NCBI RefSeq assembly: GCF_009760405.1
Contig: NZ_WRPP01000004.1
Location: 310,001 to 374,000 of the forward strand
Source of the DNA: Nocardia terrae
Lineage (GTDB): Bacteria; Actinomycetota; Actinomycetes; Mycobacteriales; Mycobacteriaceae
Reading direction: 5' to 3'
DNA length: 64,000 bases
The notes under the pieces were generated by a model. The model did no database searches. It was not told the DNA's origin and worked only from the letters and a program-made list of their open reading frames with translations. A program made the position numbers and the translations under genes. This document shows, in pieces, positions 36,223-43,876 of the stretch (its first letter is position 1; every line of letters starts with the position of its first letter).

Positions 36223-37260
36223 TCAGACCAGAGGGCGAATCATATTGCGGCGCAGCACATGTCCGTGCAGCCGATTGATGCCCTTCACCCGTACCGTAGC
36301 CAGATGCCGCAACGTGAATTCCGGATAATCCTCGATCTCCGCGGCGGCCCCGTCATCGACCAGCACCGTGCCCGGACGCGCCACACCGGTGAGCCGCGCC
36401 GCGGTGTTCACCACCGAGCCGTACAGATCACCGAAGCGCTGCAGGACCTCCCCGTAGGCCAGGCCCACCCGCAATTCCTGGGTGACGCCGTGCGAGGCGA
36501 TGGCGGCCTCCTGCACGGCCAGCGCGATACGCGCGCCGTCGGCGGCGGTATTGGCCGCGAACATGACTTCGTCACCGACGTTCTTGATCACCCAGCCGCC
36601 ATGGCCGACGATCGCGTTGCTGGTTGCCGTCTCGAACGCCTCCAGCAACGCCGACAGCTCATCGGCCTCCAGGTGGCGGGTCAGGCGGGTGTAGCCGACC
36701 ATGTCGGCGAAACCGACCGCGAGCTCCCGCAGGGTGTCCCCCGCCACCGCGCCCCCGTTCAGGGACCGGGCCAGCGCGGCGTCCAGGTGCCGGCGAAAGG
36801 CGTAGCGCTGCAAGGTCTCGAACTCGGTGACCACCTCGTCGGTCGCGAGCCGCGCGGCCTCCTTCGGATCGATGTCCGGCTGTTCGCGGGTGATGGTCGC
36901 GATCCGGTCCAGGATCTCCTCGGTCACCAGATCGACCTGCCATTCGGCCAGGCGCGCCATGGACCGGCCCATGGTGCGGGCCGCGGTGGTCTGGCGATGA
37001 ATGTCCGCGCCGCCCAGCACGTGCAGCTTGGCGAAGGTCCTGGCGGCCTCGACATCGGAGTCGCTGTACTCCACGGCCTTGTCGTCCGGGTCGGCCGGGA
37101 AACCCAGCGCCACCCACAGCCTCCGGGTCACATTGTTGGGCAGCCCGGTCAGCTCCGCGACCTGTTCGCGGTCGTACTTGCGCGGCCCGCTGAGCAGGTA
37201 CGGCTCGACCACGGACTGCACCAGGTCAGAGATCTCAGTGGACGCCATACCTCCGACCAT
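36223..37260 (-). CDS. Class III adenylate cyclase with N-terminal regulatory domain
   Basis: A 345-residue protein making cAMP from ATP. The N-terminal half (about 1-165) is a helical regulatory domain like that of mycobacterial Rv2212/Rv1264, which senses pH or lipids in some members. The catalytic domain (about 175-335) has VGFADMVGYTRLT with the first metal-binding aspartate, IKNVGDEVMFAA with the second, and SVVNTAARLTGVARPGTVL near the end with the Asn and Arg that stabilise the transition state. The ATG at 37260 is given; an ATG at 37248 immediately follows GGAGG and may be too close. It is soluble. Confidence 0.9.
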   Translation of the reverse strand: MVGGMASTEISDLVQSVVEPYLLSGPRKYDREQVAELTGLPNNVTRRLWVALGFPADPDDKAVEYSDSDVEAARTFAKLHVLGGADIHRQTTAARTMGRSMARLAEWQVDLVTEEILDRIATITREQPDIDPKEAARLATDEVVTEFETLQRYAFRRHLDAALARSLNGGAVAGDTLRELAVGFADMVGYTRLTRHLEADELSALLEAFETATSNAIVGHGGWVIKNVGDEVMFAANTAADGARIALAVQEAAIASHGVTQELRVGLAYGEVLQRFGDLYGSVVNTAARLTGVARPGTVLVDDGAAAEIEDYPEFTLRHLATVRVKGINRLHGHVLRRNMIRPLV

Positions 37261-37437
37261 ACGGCTTCGACCGGGCGCTAAACCTCCGCTTGTTCCGTGT
37301 CACAGTCGGTCGCGAACTCGCCCGCCGGTTCCGCCGGTGCAACCCGGTGAAACCGCGGTGATACCGCCGTGAATCCGCGGGCCCGCACTCTTCTTCTCGA
37401 CAGCGACCGCAGCGGTCGCGAAACCGAGGGAGACGCG

Positions 37438-38388
37438 ATGACCCACCACCCCCGCCCACCGGCGATCACCGTCACCGGACTGCGCAAGTCCTACCGCGAC
37501 CACCACGTCCTCGACGGCATCGACCTGCGCGTCGAGGCCGGGACCATCTTCGCGCTGCTGGGACCCAACGGCGCGGGCAAGACCACCACCGTCCAGATCC
37601 TGTCCACCCTCATCGGCGCGGACGCCGGCGAGATCCGGGTGACCGGGCACGACGTTCGCACCGAACCCGACGCGGTGCGCGCGGCCATCGGCTTGACCGG
37701 GCAGTTCGCGGCCGTGGACAACCTGCTCACCGGGGAGGAGAACCTCGCCATGATGGCCACCCTGCACCACCTCGGCCGCGCCGAACGCAAACGCCGAACC
37801 GTCGCTCTCATCGAACAATTCGACCTGGTGGACGCCGCCCGCAAGCCCGCCTCCACCTACTCCGGGGGCATGCGCCGGCGGCTCGACATCGCCATGGGCC
37901 TGATGAGCGACCCGAAAGTGCTGTTCCTCGACGAGCCGACCACCGGACTGGATCCGCGCAGTCGCCGCGCGGTGTGGCGGCTGGTGCGGGAACTGGTCGC
38001 GGGCGGCACCACCGTCTTCCTGACCACCCAATACCTCGAGGAGGCCGACCAGCTCGCGGACCGCGTCGCGCTGCTCGACGGCGGCCGGATCGTCGCCCAG
38101 GGCACCCCGGAGGAACTCAAGCGACTGGTGCCCGGCGGACACGTGAACCTGCGCTTCACCGACCCGCGTGACCTCGACGCCGCCGCCCGGCTGCTCGGGG
38201 CCTCCGCCCGCGACGACGACGAACTCACCCTGCAGGTGCCCGGCGACGGCGGCGTCGACTCGCTGCACACGCTGCTGGGCCGGCTCTCCGCCGCCGGACT
38301 GCGCGCGGCCGAATTGTCCATCCACACACCCGATCTCGACGATGTCTTCCTCGCCCTCACCGGCCAGCCCAAGGAGTCCGTGCGATGA
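37438..38388 (+). CDS. Second DrrA-like ABC exporter ATPase
   Basis: A 316-residue ATPase. Walker A is GPNGAGKTTT, the signature YSGGMRRRLDIAMG, Walker B VLFLDEPTTGLD and the switch region TTQYLEEADQLA. A C-terminal domain of about 90 residues follows. The start is the ATG at 37438 with GAGGGAG seven bases upstream. ATGA overlap couples it to its permease. The protein is only moderately similar to the ATPase at 34.7 kb, so the two operons are probably not a recent duplication. Confidence 0.94.
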   Translation: MTHHPRPPAITVTGLRKSYRDHHVLDGIDLRVEAGTIFALLGPNGAGKTTTVQILSTLIGADAGEIRVTGHDVRTEPDAVRAAIGLTGQFAAVDNLLTGEENLAMMATLHHLGRAERKRRTVALIEQFDLVDAARKPASTYSGGMRRRLDIAMGLMSDPKVLFLDEPTTGLDPRSRRAVWRLVRELVAGGTTVFLTTQYLEEADQLADRVALLDGGRIVAQGTPEELKRLVPGGHVNLRFTDPRDLDAAARLLGASARDDDELTLQVPGDGGVDSLHTLLGRLSAAGLRAAELSIHTPDLDDVFLALTGQPKESVR

Positions 38389-39179
38389 GCACCACCACCG
38401 TGAAGAACGCACTCACCGATTCGTCGATGATGGTGCGGCGCAGTCTCAAACACATCATTCGCTATCCGTCGATGACGATCCCGCTGGTCATCGGGCCGAT
38501 CATCTTCCTGCTGCTGTTCGTGTACGTCTTCGGCGGCACCCTGGGGGCCGGGATCGGAGGTTCCGGCGGGCGCGGCGCTTACGTCAACTACGTGACCCCG
38601 GGCATTCTGCTGCTGGCGGTGGCGGGCGCCTCGACGGCCACCGCGGTCGCGGTGTGCACCGATATGACCGAGGGCATCGTGGCCCGGTTCCGCACCATGT
38701 CGATCTTCCGGCCGTCACTGCTGGCCGGGCATGTGGTCGGCAGCATGGTGCAGACCTTCCTCAGCGTCACCATCGTGCTCGGGGTCGCCGCGCTGGTCGG
38801 ATTCCGTCCGGAGGCGGGCGCGCTCGGCTGGCTCGGGGCGGCGGCCATGCTGGCCCTGCTGACCTTCGCCATCACCTGGATCGCGGTGCTCATGGGCCTG
38901 GTCAGCGAGAACCCGGAGATGGCCTCCAACCTGCCCATGCTGCTGATGATCCTGCCCTTCTTCGGAAGCGGTTTCGTCCCCACCGATTCCATGCCCGCCT
39001 GGCTCGGCTGGATCGCCCGCAACCAGCCCTTCACTCCGGTGATGGAGACGCTGCGCGGCCTGCTGCTGGGCACCCCGGTCGGGCATCAGGCCTGGATCGC
39101 CGTCGCCTGGTGCGTGGGGATCGCGGCCGCCGCCTGCTGGGGCGCGACCACCCTGCTCAATCGCGAACCGGGACGGTAA
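38385..39179 (+). CDS. Second DrrB-like ABC export permease
   Basis: A 264-residue permease with six transmembrane helices. Signatures of the ABC2_membrane family include YVNYVTPGILLLAV, CTDMTEGIVARFRTMSIFR and MILPFFGSGFVPTDSMP. The ATG overlaps the ATPase stop. The last 23 bp overlap the end of the convergent AfsR-like regulator gene, so transcription of one may interfere with the other. The substrate cannot be told from sequence. Confidence 0.92.
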   Translation: MSTTTVKNALTDSSMMVRRSLKHIIRYPSMTIPLVIGPIIFLLLFVYVFGGTLGAGIGGSGGRGAYVNYVTPGILLLAVAGASTATAVAVCTDMTEGIVARFRTMSIFRPSLLAGHVVGSMVQTFLSVTIVLGVAALVGFRPEAGALGWLGAAAMLALLTFAITWIAVLMGLVSENPEMASNLPMLLMILPFFGSGFVPTDSMPAWLGWIARNQPFTPVMETLRGLLLGTPVGHQAWIAVAWCVGIAAAACWGATTLLNREPGR

Positions 39180-42100
39180 CGCGCTCCCGCAGGACGGCCA
39201 GTGCGGCCGAACGCAATTCCGCCACACCCAGGGCGGCGTAGCTCGAGCGAGCCTCGAGATACGCCGCCCGATCGGCGTTTTCGGCGGCGGTGCGGGCACG
39301 GTGGCCCGCCATGGTCGGATGGATCTGATGCGGCGGATCGAACCGCTGCGCCAAGGCCGTCAGCCGGGCGCCCGAAACCCGCTGTCCCCCGGCCAGATCC
39401 GCGGCGGCCAGGGCCAGCAGCGCGGCCCCGGACGCCGTCAACTCGGCCAGGTGGCCGGACGGCTGATCCGAGGGGCGTTCCAGCAGCGCCGTCACCTGAC
39501 CGGCCAGCCGGGTCACGAGTTCGGCCACCAGATCGGTCCGATCGTGCTGGGCGTGGGCCATCACCGCCGCCGAACACACCTCCAGCGCCCACACCTGCAC
39601 CCCGCGCGGATCCGGCCGGTAGAAGGGATTGTCGTTGCCGGACACCAGTTTCGCGATCTCCCGCCAGCGCCAGAGTCCGTCCTCGACCTCGCCTCGCGCC
39701 AAACGCAGCTCGGCCTGCGCCACCTGGGCGTAGGGGTGCACGAACAGATCGGTGAGATCCGGAACCTGGGCCAGCCACGACTGCGCCGACTCGAGATCGT
39801 CGCGCTGCAGGGCGGCCATGGCGGAGGCGACGAGCAGGTCACCGCGATCCGGGCGCGGACCCAGGCCGGCGGTCTGGGCCAGGGCGGCGGTGATCTCCCG
39901 ACCGGCCAGTTCGGCCCGTTCCGACAGCAGCGCGAGATGGCCGACACGGCAACGGGCTTGGAAGTTCAGCCAGGAATCGGGCGCCGCGGCCAGGGCCGCC
40001 AGCATGCGTTCGGCCGCGGCCAGCGCGGCGCCCCGGTCACCGAGCTGTTCGGCGCGCACGCTCACCATCAGGTGCCCGAGTGCGGCCGGGAGCGGAATGT
40101 CACTGTCGCACAGGCGATGCAGCGGCTCGGGATCCGGACCCAGCAGTTCCGGCGCGGCGAGCAGCACCGAGGCGATGGCGCGGACCGGGGTATCGGGCGG
40201 CGCGGCGGGCAGCCGCCGCAGCACCAGCAGTGAGCGCGCGTCGAAGGCTCCCCGCATGGCATGGTGGACCGCACCCACGACCGCGGCGGCCCGGGCGGCT
40301 TCCACGAATTCGGCCGAGGGCCGGAAATGCGAGAGCAGCCAGGCACATTCGCGCGCCATATCGCCGACCCGCGTGTACTGCGCGCCGACGAACCAGTACG
40401 AGCCCAGCACGGCGCGCAGCGCGGCCACCGTCGGCGCGTCCGCCAGTTCCAGCGCGCGACCGAGCGCGTACACCAGATTGTCCTGTTCCGCGCGCAGGAC
40501 CACGGTCTCGGCCAACGCGGTGAACACGTACGGGACGCGAGCGCGGCCGAAATCCCGTGCCCAGGCCAGGAATTCCCGCTCGGCCGCCGGGTCCTCCCCC
40601 GCCGCGCCGCGCTCGGCCGCCGCGAACTCCCGCACGGTCTCGAGCATGCGGAACCGGGTGCCATCGGCGGCCTCGCTCACCTGGAGCAGCGATTGGTCGG
40701 CCAGATAAGTGAGGGTGTCGAGGGTTTCGAGGAGATCCTCGCCCAGGACCCGGCTCCCGGCCTCGGCGGTGAATCCGCCCGGGAAGATCGAGAGCAGGCG
40801 CAGGGCGCGGCGGCCCGATTCGTCGAGCAGGTTCCAGCTCCACTCCACCACCGCGCGCAAGGTCCGATGCCGTTGCGGCGCATCGCGGGAGCCGCCGCGC
40901 AGCAGGGCGAAACGGTCGGACAGCCGCCGTGACATCTCGGCCACCGACATCACCCGCACCCGCGCCGCCGCCAGCTCCACCGCCAGGGGCAAGCCGTCCA
41001 GGGCCGCGCACAGTTCCCGCACCGGCGTTTCCGGGAGCTCCGCATCCGGGCGGACCGCGCGGGCCCGCTGCGTGAACAGCTCGGCCGCGGTGCTCGCGTC
41101 GAGGGTCGGAAGCTGGTGTACCGCTTCCGAGCTCAGCCCGAGCGGCGCCCGGCTGGTGACCAGCACCCGGACATCGCGGGTCAGCGACACCAGCGCGCTC
41201 ACCAGTTCGGCCGCGCCCCCGAGCACCTGCTCACAGTTGTCCAGGATCAGCAGCGATTCCGCGCCCAGCTTCCGGGCGATGCCCGCGACCGCCGCACCCG
41301 GGACCGCCTCCCCCGCACCGATCGCCGCGGCCACCGCGGTCGCGACCGCACCGTCCTCGGAGACGGCGGCGAGTTCGACCAGATACACCGAGCGCTGCTC
41401 GGCCGCCGCGCCCACCGCGTGCGCCATCCGGGTCTTGCCGAGCCCGCCGGGACCCACGATCGACACCACGCGGTGGCCGTGCAGCAGGCCGGTCACCGCG
41501 GCCAGCTCGCGCGCGCGGCCGACCAGCGGGTTCGGATCGTGCCGAATGCCTTGGCGCACCGGTGGTTCGCCCGCGCGCAGCAGTTGCCGATGCACGGATC
41601 GCACCGCGTCACCAGGATCGACTCCGAGCTCGTCGCGAAGCAGCCGGCGATAGCCGTCGTAGCGGGCCAGCGCGGCCGCCGGCCCGGAAGTCTCGGCCTC
41701 GGCGCGCAGCACCTCGACCAGGATCTCCTCGTTGCGGGGCTCCCGGTCGGCGATCTCGAGCAGCGGTCCGAGTGCCGCCGCGTAGCGGCCCGACCTCGCC
41801 AGGCTCAGCGCGTGCACGGTGGCCAATCGGCGCCGGGCGGGCAGGCGCGCCACCCGGAGTTCGGCGACCGGATCGGCCGAGTCGCGCAATTCGTCCACGA
41901 CGCCGTCCCAGAGCGCCAGTCCGGCCTCGGCCTGGGCCAGGGCCGCCTCGATATCGCCGGCCCGGGCATGTCGTTCGGCCGCCGCCGCGCGGATCTCCAG
42001 GGCCGCGGCATCCACCTGTTCGGGTTCCAGGGCGAGCCGGTAGCCGGTCGGTGTGCTCGCGATGAGCTCCGCTCCCAGCTGCGCCCGGGTCCGGGAGACC

Positions 42101-42288
42101 AGCACCTGCAGGGCCTTGGCGGGATTGTCCGGCAGCGCGTCTCCCCACACCCCGTCGACCAGTCCGGCAGCACTGCTCCCGGCACGCAGATCGAGGGCCA
42201 GCACCGCCAGCAGCGCTCGCACCCGCGGCCCGGTGACCTCCTCGCCACGCAACGCGACGCTGGGAAGCAAGGTCAGCTGGATACTCAC
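39157..42288 (-). CDS. AfsR/SARP-type regulator with NB-ARC ATPase domain
   Basis: A 1043-residue transcriptional regulator. Residues 1-95 are an OmpR-like winged helix (GPRVRALLAVLALDLRAG, NPAKALQVLVSRTRAQLG). Residues about 96-245 form the bacterial transcriptional activation domain. From about 255 an NB-ARC/STAND ATPase carries Walker A (VGPGGLGKTRMA), Walker B (LLILDNCEQ) and LVTSRAPLGL, followed by a winged-helix and a C-terminal TPR-like helical region. The start is a GTG at 42288. Such proteins often control secondary metabolism or exporters. It is convergent with the second ABC operon and overlaps it by 23 bp. No LuxR-type DNA-binding domain is present at the C-terminus. Confidence 0.92.
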   Translation of the reverse strand: MSIQLTLLPSVALRGEEVTGPRVRALLAVLALDLRAGSSAAGLVDGVWGDALPDNPAKALQVLVSRTRAQLGAELIASTPTGYRLALEPEQVDAAALEIRAAAAERHARAGDIEAALAQAEAGLALWDGVVDELRDSADPVAELRVARLPARRRLATVHALSLARSGRYAAALGPLLEIADREPRNEEILVEVLRAEAETSGPAAALARYDGYRRLLRDELGVDPGDAVRSVHRQLLRAGEPPVRQGIRHDPNPLVGRARELAAVTGLLHGHRVVSIVGPGGLGKTRMAHAVGAAAEQRSVYLVELAAVSEDGAVATAVAAAIGAGEAVPGAAVAGIARKLGAESLLILDNCEQVLGGAAELVSALVSLTRDVRVLVTSRAPLGLSSEAVHQLPTLDASTAAELFTQRARAVRPDAELPETPVRELCAALDGLPLAVELAAARVRVMSVAEMSRRLSDRFALLRGGSRDAPQRHRTLRAVVEWSWNLLDESGRRALRLLSIFPGGFTAEAGSRVLGEDLLETLDTLTYLADQSLLQVSEAADGTRFRMLETVREFAAAERGAAGEDPAAEREFLAWARDFGRARVPYVFTALAETVVLRAEQDNLVYALGRALELADAPTVAALRAVLGSYWFVGAQYTRVGDMARECAWLLSHFRPSAEFVEAARAAAVVGAVHHAMRGAFDARSLLVLRRLPAAPPDTPVRAIASVLLAAPELLGPDPEPLHRLCDSDIPLPAALGHLMVSVRAEQLGDRGAALAAAERMLAALAAAPDSWLNFQARCRVGHLALLSERAELAGREITAALAQTAGLGPRPDRGDLLVASAMAALQRDDLESAQSWLAQVPDLTDLFVHPYAQVAQAELRLARGEVEDGLWRWREIAKLVSGNDNPFYRPDPRGVQVWALEVCSAAVMAHAQHDRTDLVAELVTRLAGQVTALLERPSDQPSGHLAELTASGAALLALAAADLAGGQRVSGARLTALAQRFDPPHQIHPTMAGHRARTAAENADRAAYLEARSSYAALGVAELRSAALAVLRERVTVPVRD

Positions 42289-42387
42289 GAATTCACCGTA
42301 ACGGGCAGTGCCCGGACGGGCCGAACAAAAAGCGACGGTGCGCGGATAGGTCCCCGAGGGACGAAATCAGCACACCGTCAGCGTTTT

Positions 42388-42495
42388 TCAGCGAGTGGTG
42401 ACCTCATGCCAGAGATCGGCGTCATTGCGCTGACGCAGTTTGCTGATTCCGAAGGCCACGGCGGCGATCACGACGAGCGTGAGAACGAATTTCAT
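42388..42495 (-). CDS. DLW-39 family microprotein
   Basis: A 35-residue protein, MKFVLTLVVIAAVAFGISKL at the start and DADLWHEVTTR near the end. A single N-terminal hydrophobic helix is followed by a short charged tail with the Asp-Leu-Trp triplet that names the family. It lies between the AfsR-like gene and tRNA-Ala, in line with its usual place near gyrA and the tRNA-Ile/tRNA-Ala pair in actinobacteria. The ribosome-binding site is weak (GTGGGA). Function unknown. Confidence 0.82.
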   Translation of the reverse strand: MKFVLTLVVIAAVAFGISKLRQRNDADLWHEVTTR

Positions 42496-42537
42496 GAATC
42501 CCACAGTACTGGAATGACAACCGCGCCCGAACGACGC

Positions 42538-42565
42538 AAGCCGCAGACCATACGGTCTGCGGCTT
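42538..42565 (-). terminator. Hairpin after tRNA-Ala
   Basis: AAGCCGCAGACC (42538-42549) pairs perfectly with GGTCTGCGGCTT (42554-42565) over a 4-base loop. It lies five bases after the tRNA-Ala 3' end on the minus strand. Confidence 0.85.
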
Positions 42566-42570
42566 GATTG

Positions 42571-42643
42571 TGGAGCCTAGGGGAATCGAACCCCTAACCC
42601 CTGCCTTGCAAAGGCAGTGCTCTGCCAATTGAGCTAAGGCCCC
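42571..42643 (-). tRNA. alaT: tRNA-Ala, anticodon TGC
   Basis: A 73-nt tRNA. The acceptor GGGGCCT (from 42643) pairs with AGGCTCC, with one G-U, and A is the discriminator. The anticodon stem CTGCC/GGCAG holds TTTGCAA, so the anticodon is TGC. The T-arm is GGGGTTCGATTCCCC-like. CCA is not encoded. It lies 30 bp downstream of tRNA-Ile in the same orientation, as in mycobacteria. Confidence 0.96.
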
Positions 42644-42673
42644 TGGGAAGGCAGTTCGATCTTTACCTGTAAG

Positions 42674-42747
42674 TGGGCCTAGGAGGACTTGAACCTCCGA
42701 CCTCTTCGTTATCAGCGAAGCGCTCTAACCGCCTGAGCTATAGGCCC
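42674..42747 (-). tRNA. ileT: tRNA-Ile, anticodon GAT
   Basis: A 74-nt tRNA. GGGCCTA (from 42747) pairs with TAGGCCC (42675-42681). The anticodon stem TTCGC/GCGAA-type helix encloses CTGATAA, anticodon GAT. The T-arm is GGAGGTTCAAGTCCTCC. CCA is not encoded. It precedes tRNA-Ala on the minus strand, so the two are probably cut from one precursor. Confidence 0.96.
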
Positions 42748-42817
42748 TTAGTGGGTGTTCGGAGTGTGTAACTCGAACGAGGCAGAAGATTACCGTACCC
42801 AACCGTCGATAACCAAA

Positions 42818-42860
42818 ACGGCCGGTCAGCGGGCTGCGGTGCGCAGCCCGGACCGGCCGT
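42818..42860 (-). terminator. Terminator of the gyrase/DUF3566 operon
   Basis: ACGGCCGGTC (42818-42827) pairs with GACCGGCCGT (42851-42860), and inside it GGGCTGCG pairs with CGCAGCCC. On the minus strand the stem is followed by TTTTGGTT. It begins 23 bp after the DUF3566 stop. Confidence 0.88.
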
Positions 42861-42883
42861 GAAGGCGGATCGAAACAGCGGTT

Positions 42884-43831
42884 CTAGTCGGGGTCGGCCA
42901 GGGTGACCTGGATGCCGCCGACCAGATCGGTGCACTGGTTGTAGACGAACACGCCCACGGTGGACAGCGCCGTCAGCAGCACCACATTGATCAGGCCGAT
43001 GACCCCGGCGTAGCCGAAGACCGTGCCCGCGTCGATGAGCGCCGAGCTGGAGTTGTCGGAGAAGTCCAGGAACGTGGAGTTCAGGCGCTCCCACACACCC
43101 ATGCCCTCCAGCACCAGGTACAGCAGGCCGACCGCCAGCATCCACACGAAGAACATCGCCACGCTGATCACCAGCGAGACCTTCAGCGTGGACCACGGGT
43201 CGATGTGGCGCAGCTGCACGGTCGCCCGCAGCGGCTCACCGGTGGCCGCGGCCTGCGCCACCGCCGCGGGGGCGGACGGCGAGACCGGACCGGCCGGGGC
43301 GATCGGCTCCGGCGGCGGCAGCGGGTGCCGCAGTTCGGACAGATCCGGCAGATCCTTGACCAGTTCCGGGCGGGCGATGCTGCGGGTCGGTCCGTCGATG
43401 CCGACGGACTTCACCATGGCGGCCTCCTTGCGCGCCGCCTTGGCCGCCAGGTCGGCGGTGGTGCGCGCGTTGGAGACGCCGCCGGACAGACCGCCACCGC
43501 TCCCCTTGAGGCTGCCGGTGCTGCCCGGCGTGGGCGCGGACTGGCCCGGACGGTACAGGTTGGACTGCGGCTCGCGCTGCGGCAGCTGCGACCAACCCTC
43601 CTGGAAGGGCGAACCGCCCTGTCCGTCCGCGGAATCCGCGGCGGCCTCTGCCGAATTGTTACCTTCCGGCCCGAATTCGCCGGACTGGTCCGACAATTCG
43701 GGATTTTGCGACGAAGCGCCGTCGCCCCCGCCGGTCCGCGGAATGGGCCGCGGCGGAATCGGGGACGGGGCGATTCTCTCGGTCACGCCATTGGCATGAC
43801 CGCGCTGGTCATTCGGCTGATTCGTGGTCAA
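42884..43831 (-). CDS. DUF3566 membrane protein downstream of gyrA
   Basis: A 315-residue protein. About 205 residues of Pro/Ser/Gly-rich, probably disordered cytosolic sequence precede the DUF3566 domain (about 205-313), which has two transmembrane helices (VSLVISVAMFFVWMLAVGL, and VIGLINVVLLTALSTVG). The start is a TTG at 43831 with AAGGA seven bases upstream; TTG starts are uncommon but no other start fits. It corresponds to Rv0007. It follows gyrA by 45 bp and ends at a strong hairpin, so it closes the gyrase operon. Function unknown. Confidence 0.9.
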   Translation of the reverse strand: MTTNQPNDQRGHANGVTERIAPSPIPPRPIPRTGGGDGASSQNPELSDQSGEFGPEGNNSAEAAADSADGQGGSPFQEGWSQLPQREPQSNLYRPGQSAPTPGSTGSLKGSGGGLSGGVSNARTTADLAAKAARKEAAMVKSVGIDGPTRSIARPELVKDLPDLSELRHPLPPPEPIAPAGPVSPSAPAAVAQAAATGEPLRATVQLRHIDPWSTLKVSLVISVAMFFVWMLAVGLLYLVLEGMGVWERLNSTFLDFSDNSSSALIDAGTVFGYAGVIGLINVVLLTALSTVGVFVYNQCTDLVGGIQVTLADPD

Positions 43832-43876
43832 TGGTGAATCCTTCGATCCGTGTGTGCCGCCGCTGCTGTGGTGAAA

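Noticed and set aside
33878..39179. Natural-product gene cluster around the two exporters
   Set aside because: No synthase, synthetase or tailoring gene is present; only transport and regulation genes are seen.
42571..42747. Integrated element at the tRNA-Ile/Ala genes
   Set aside because: No integrase and no duplicated tRNA end was noticed; the adjacent block lacks mobility genes.
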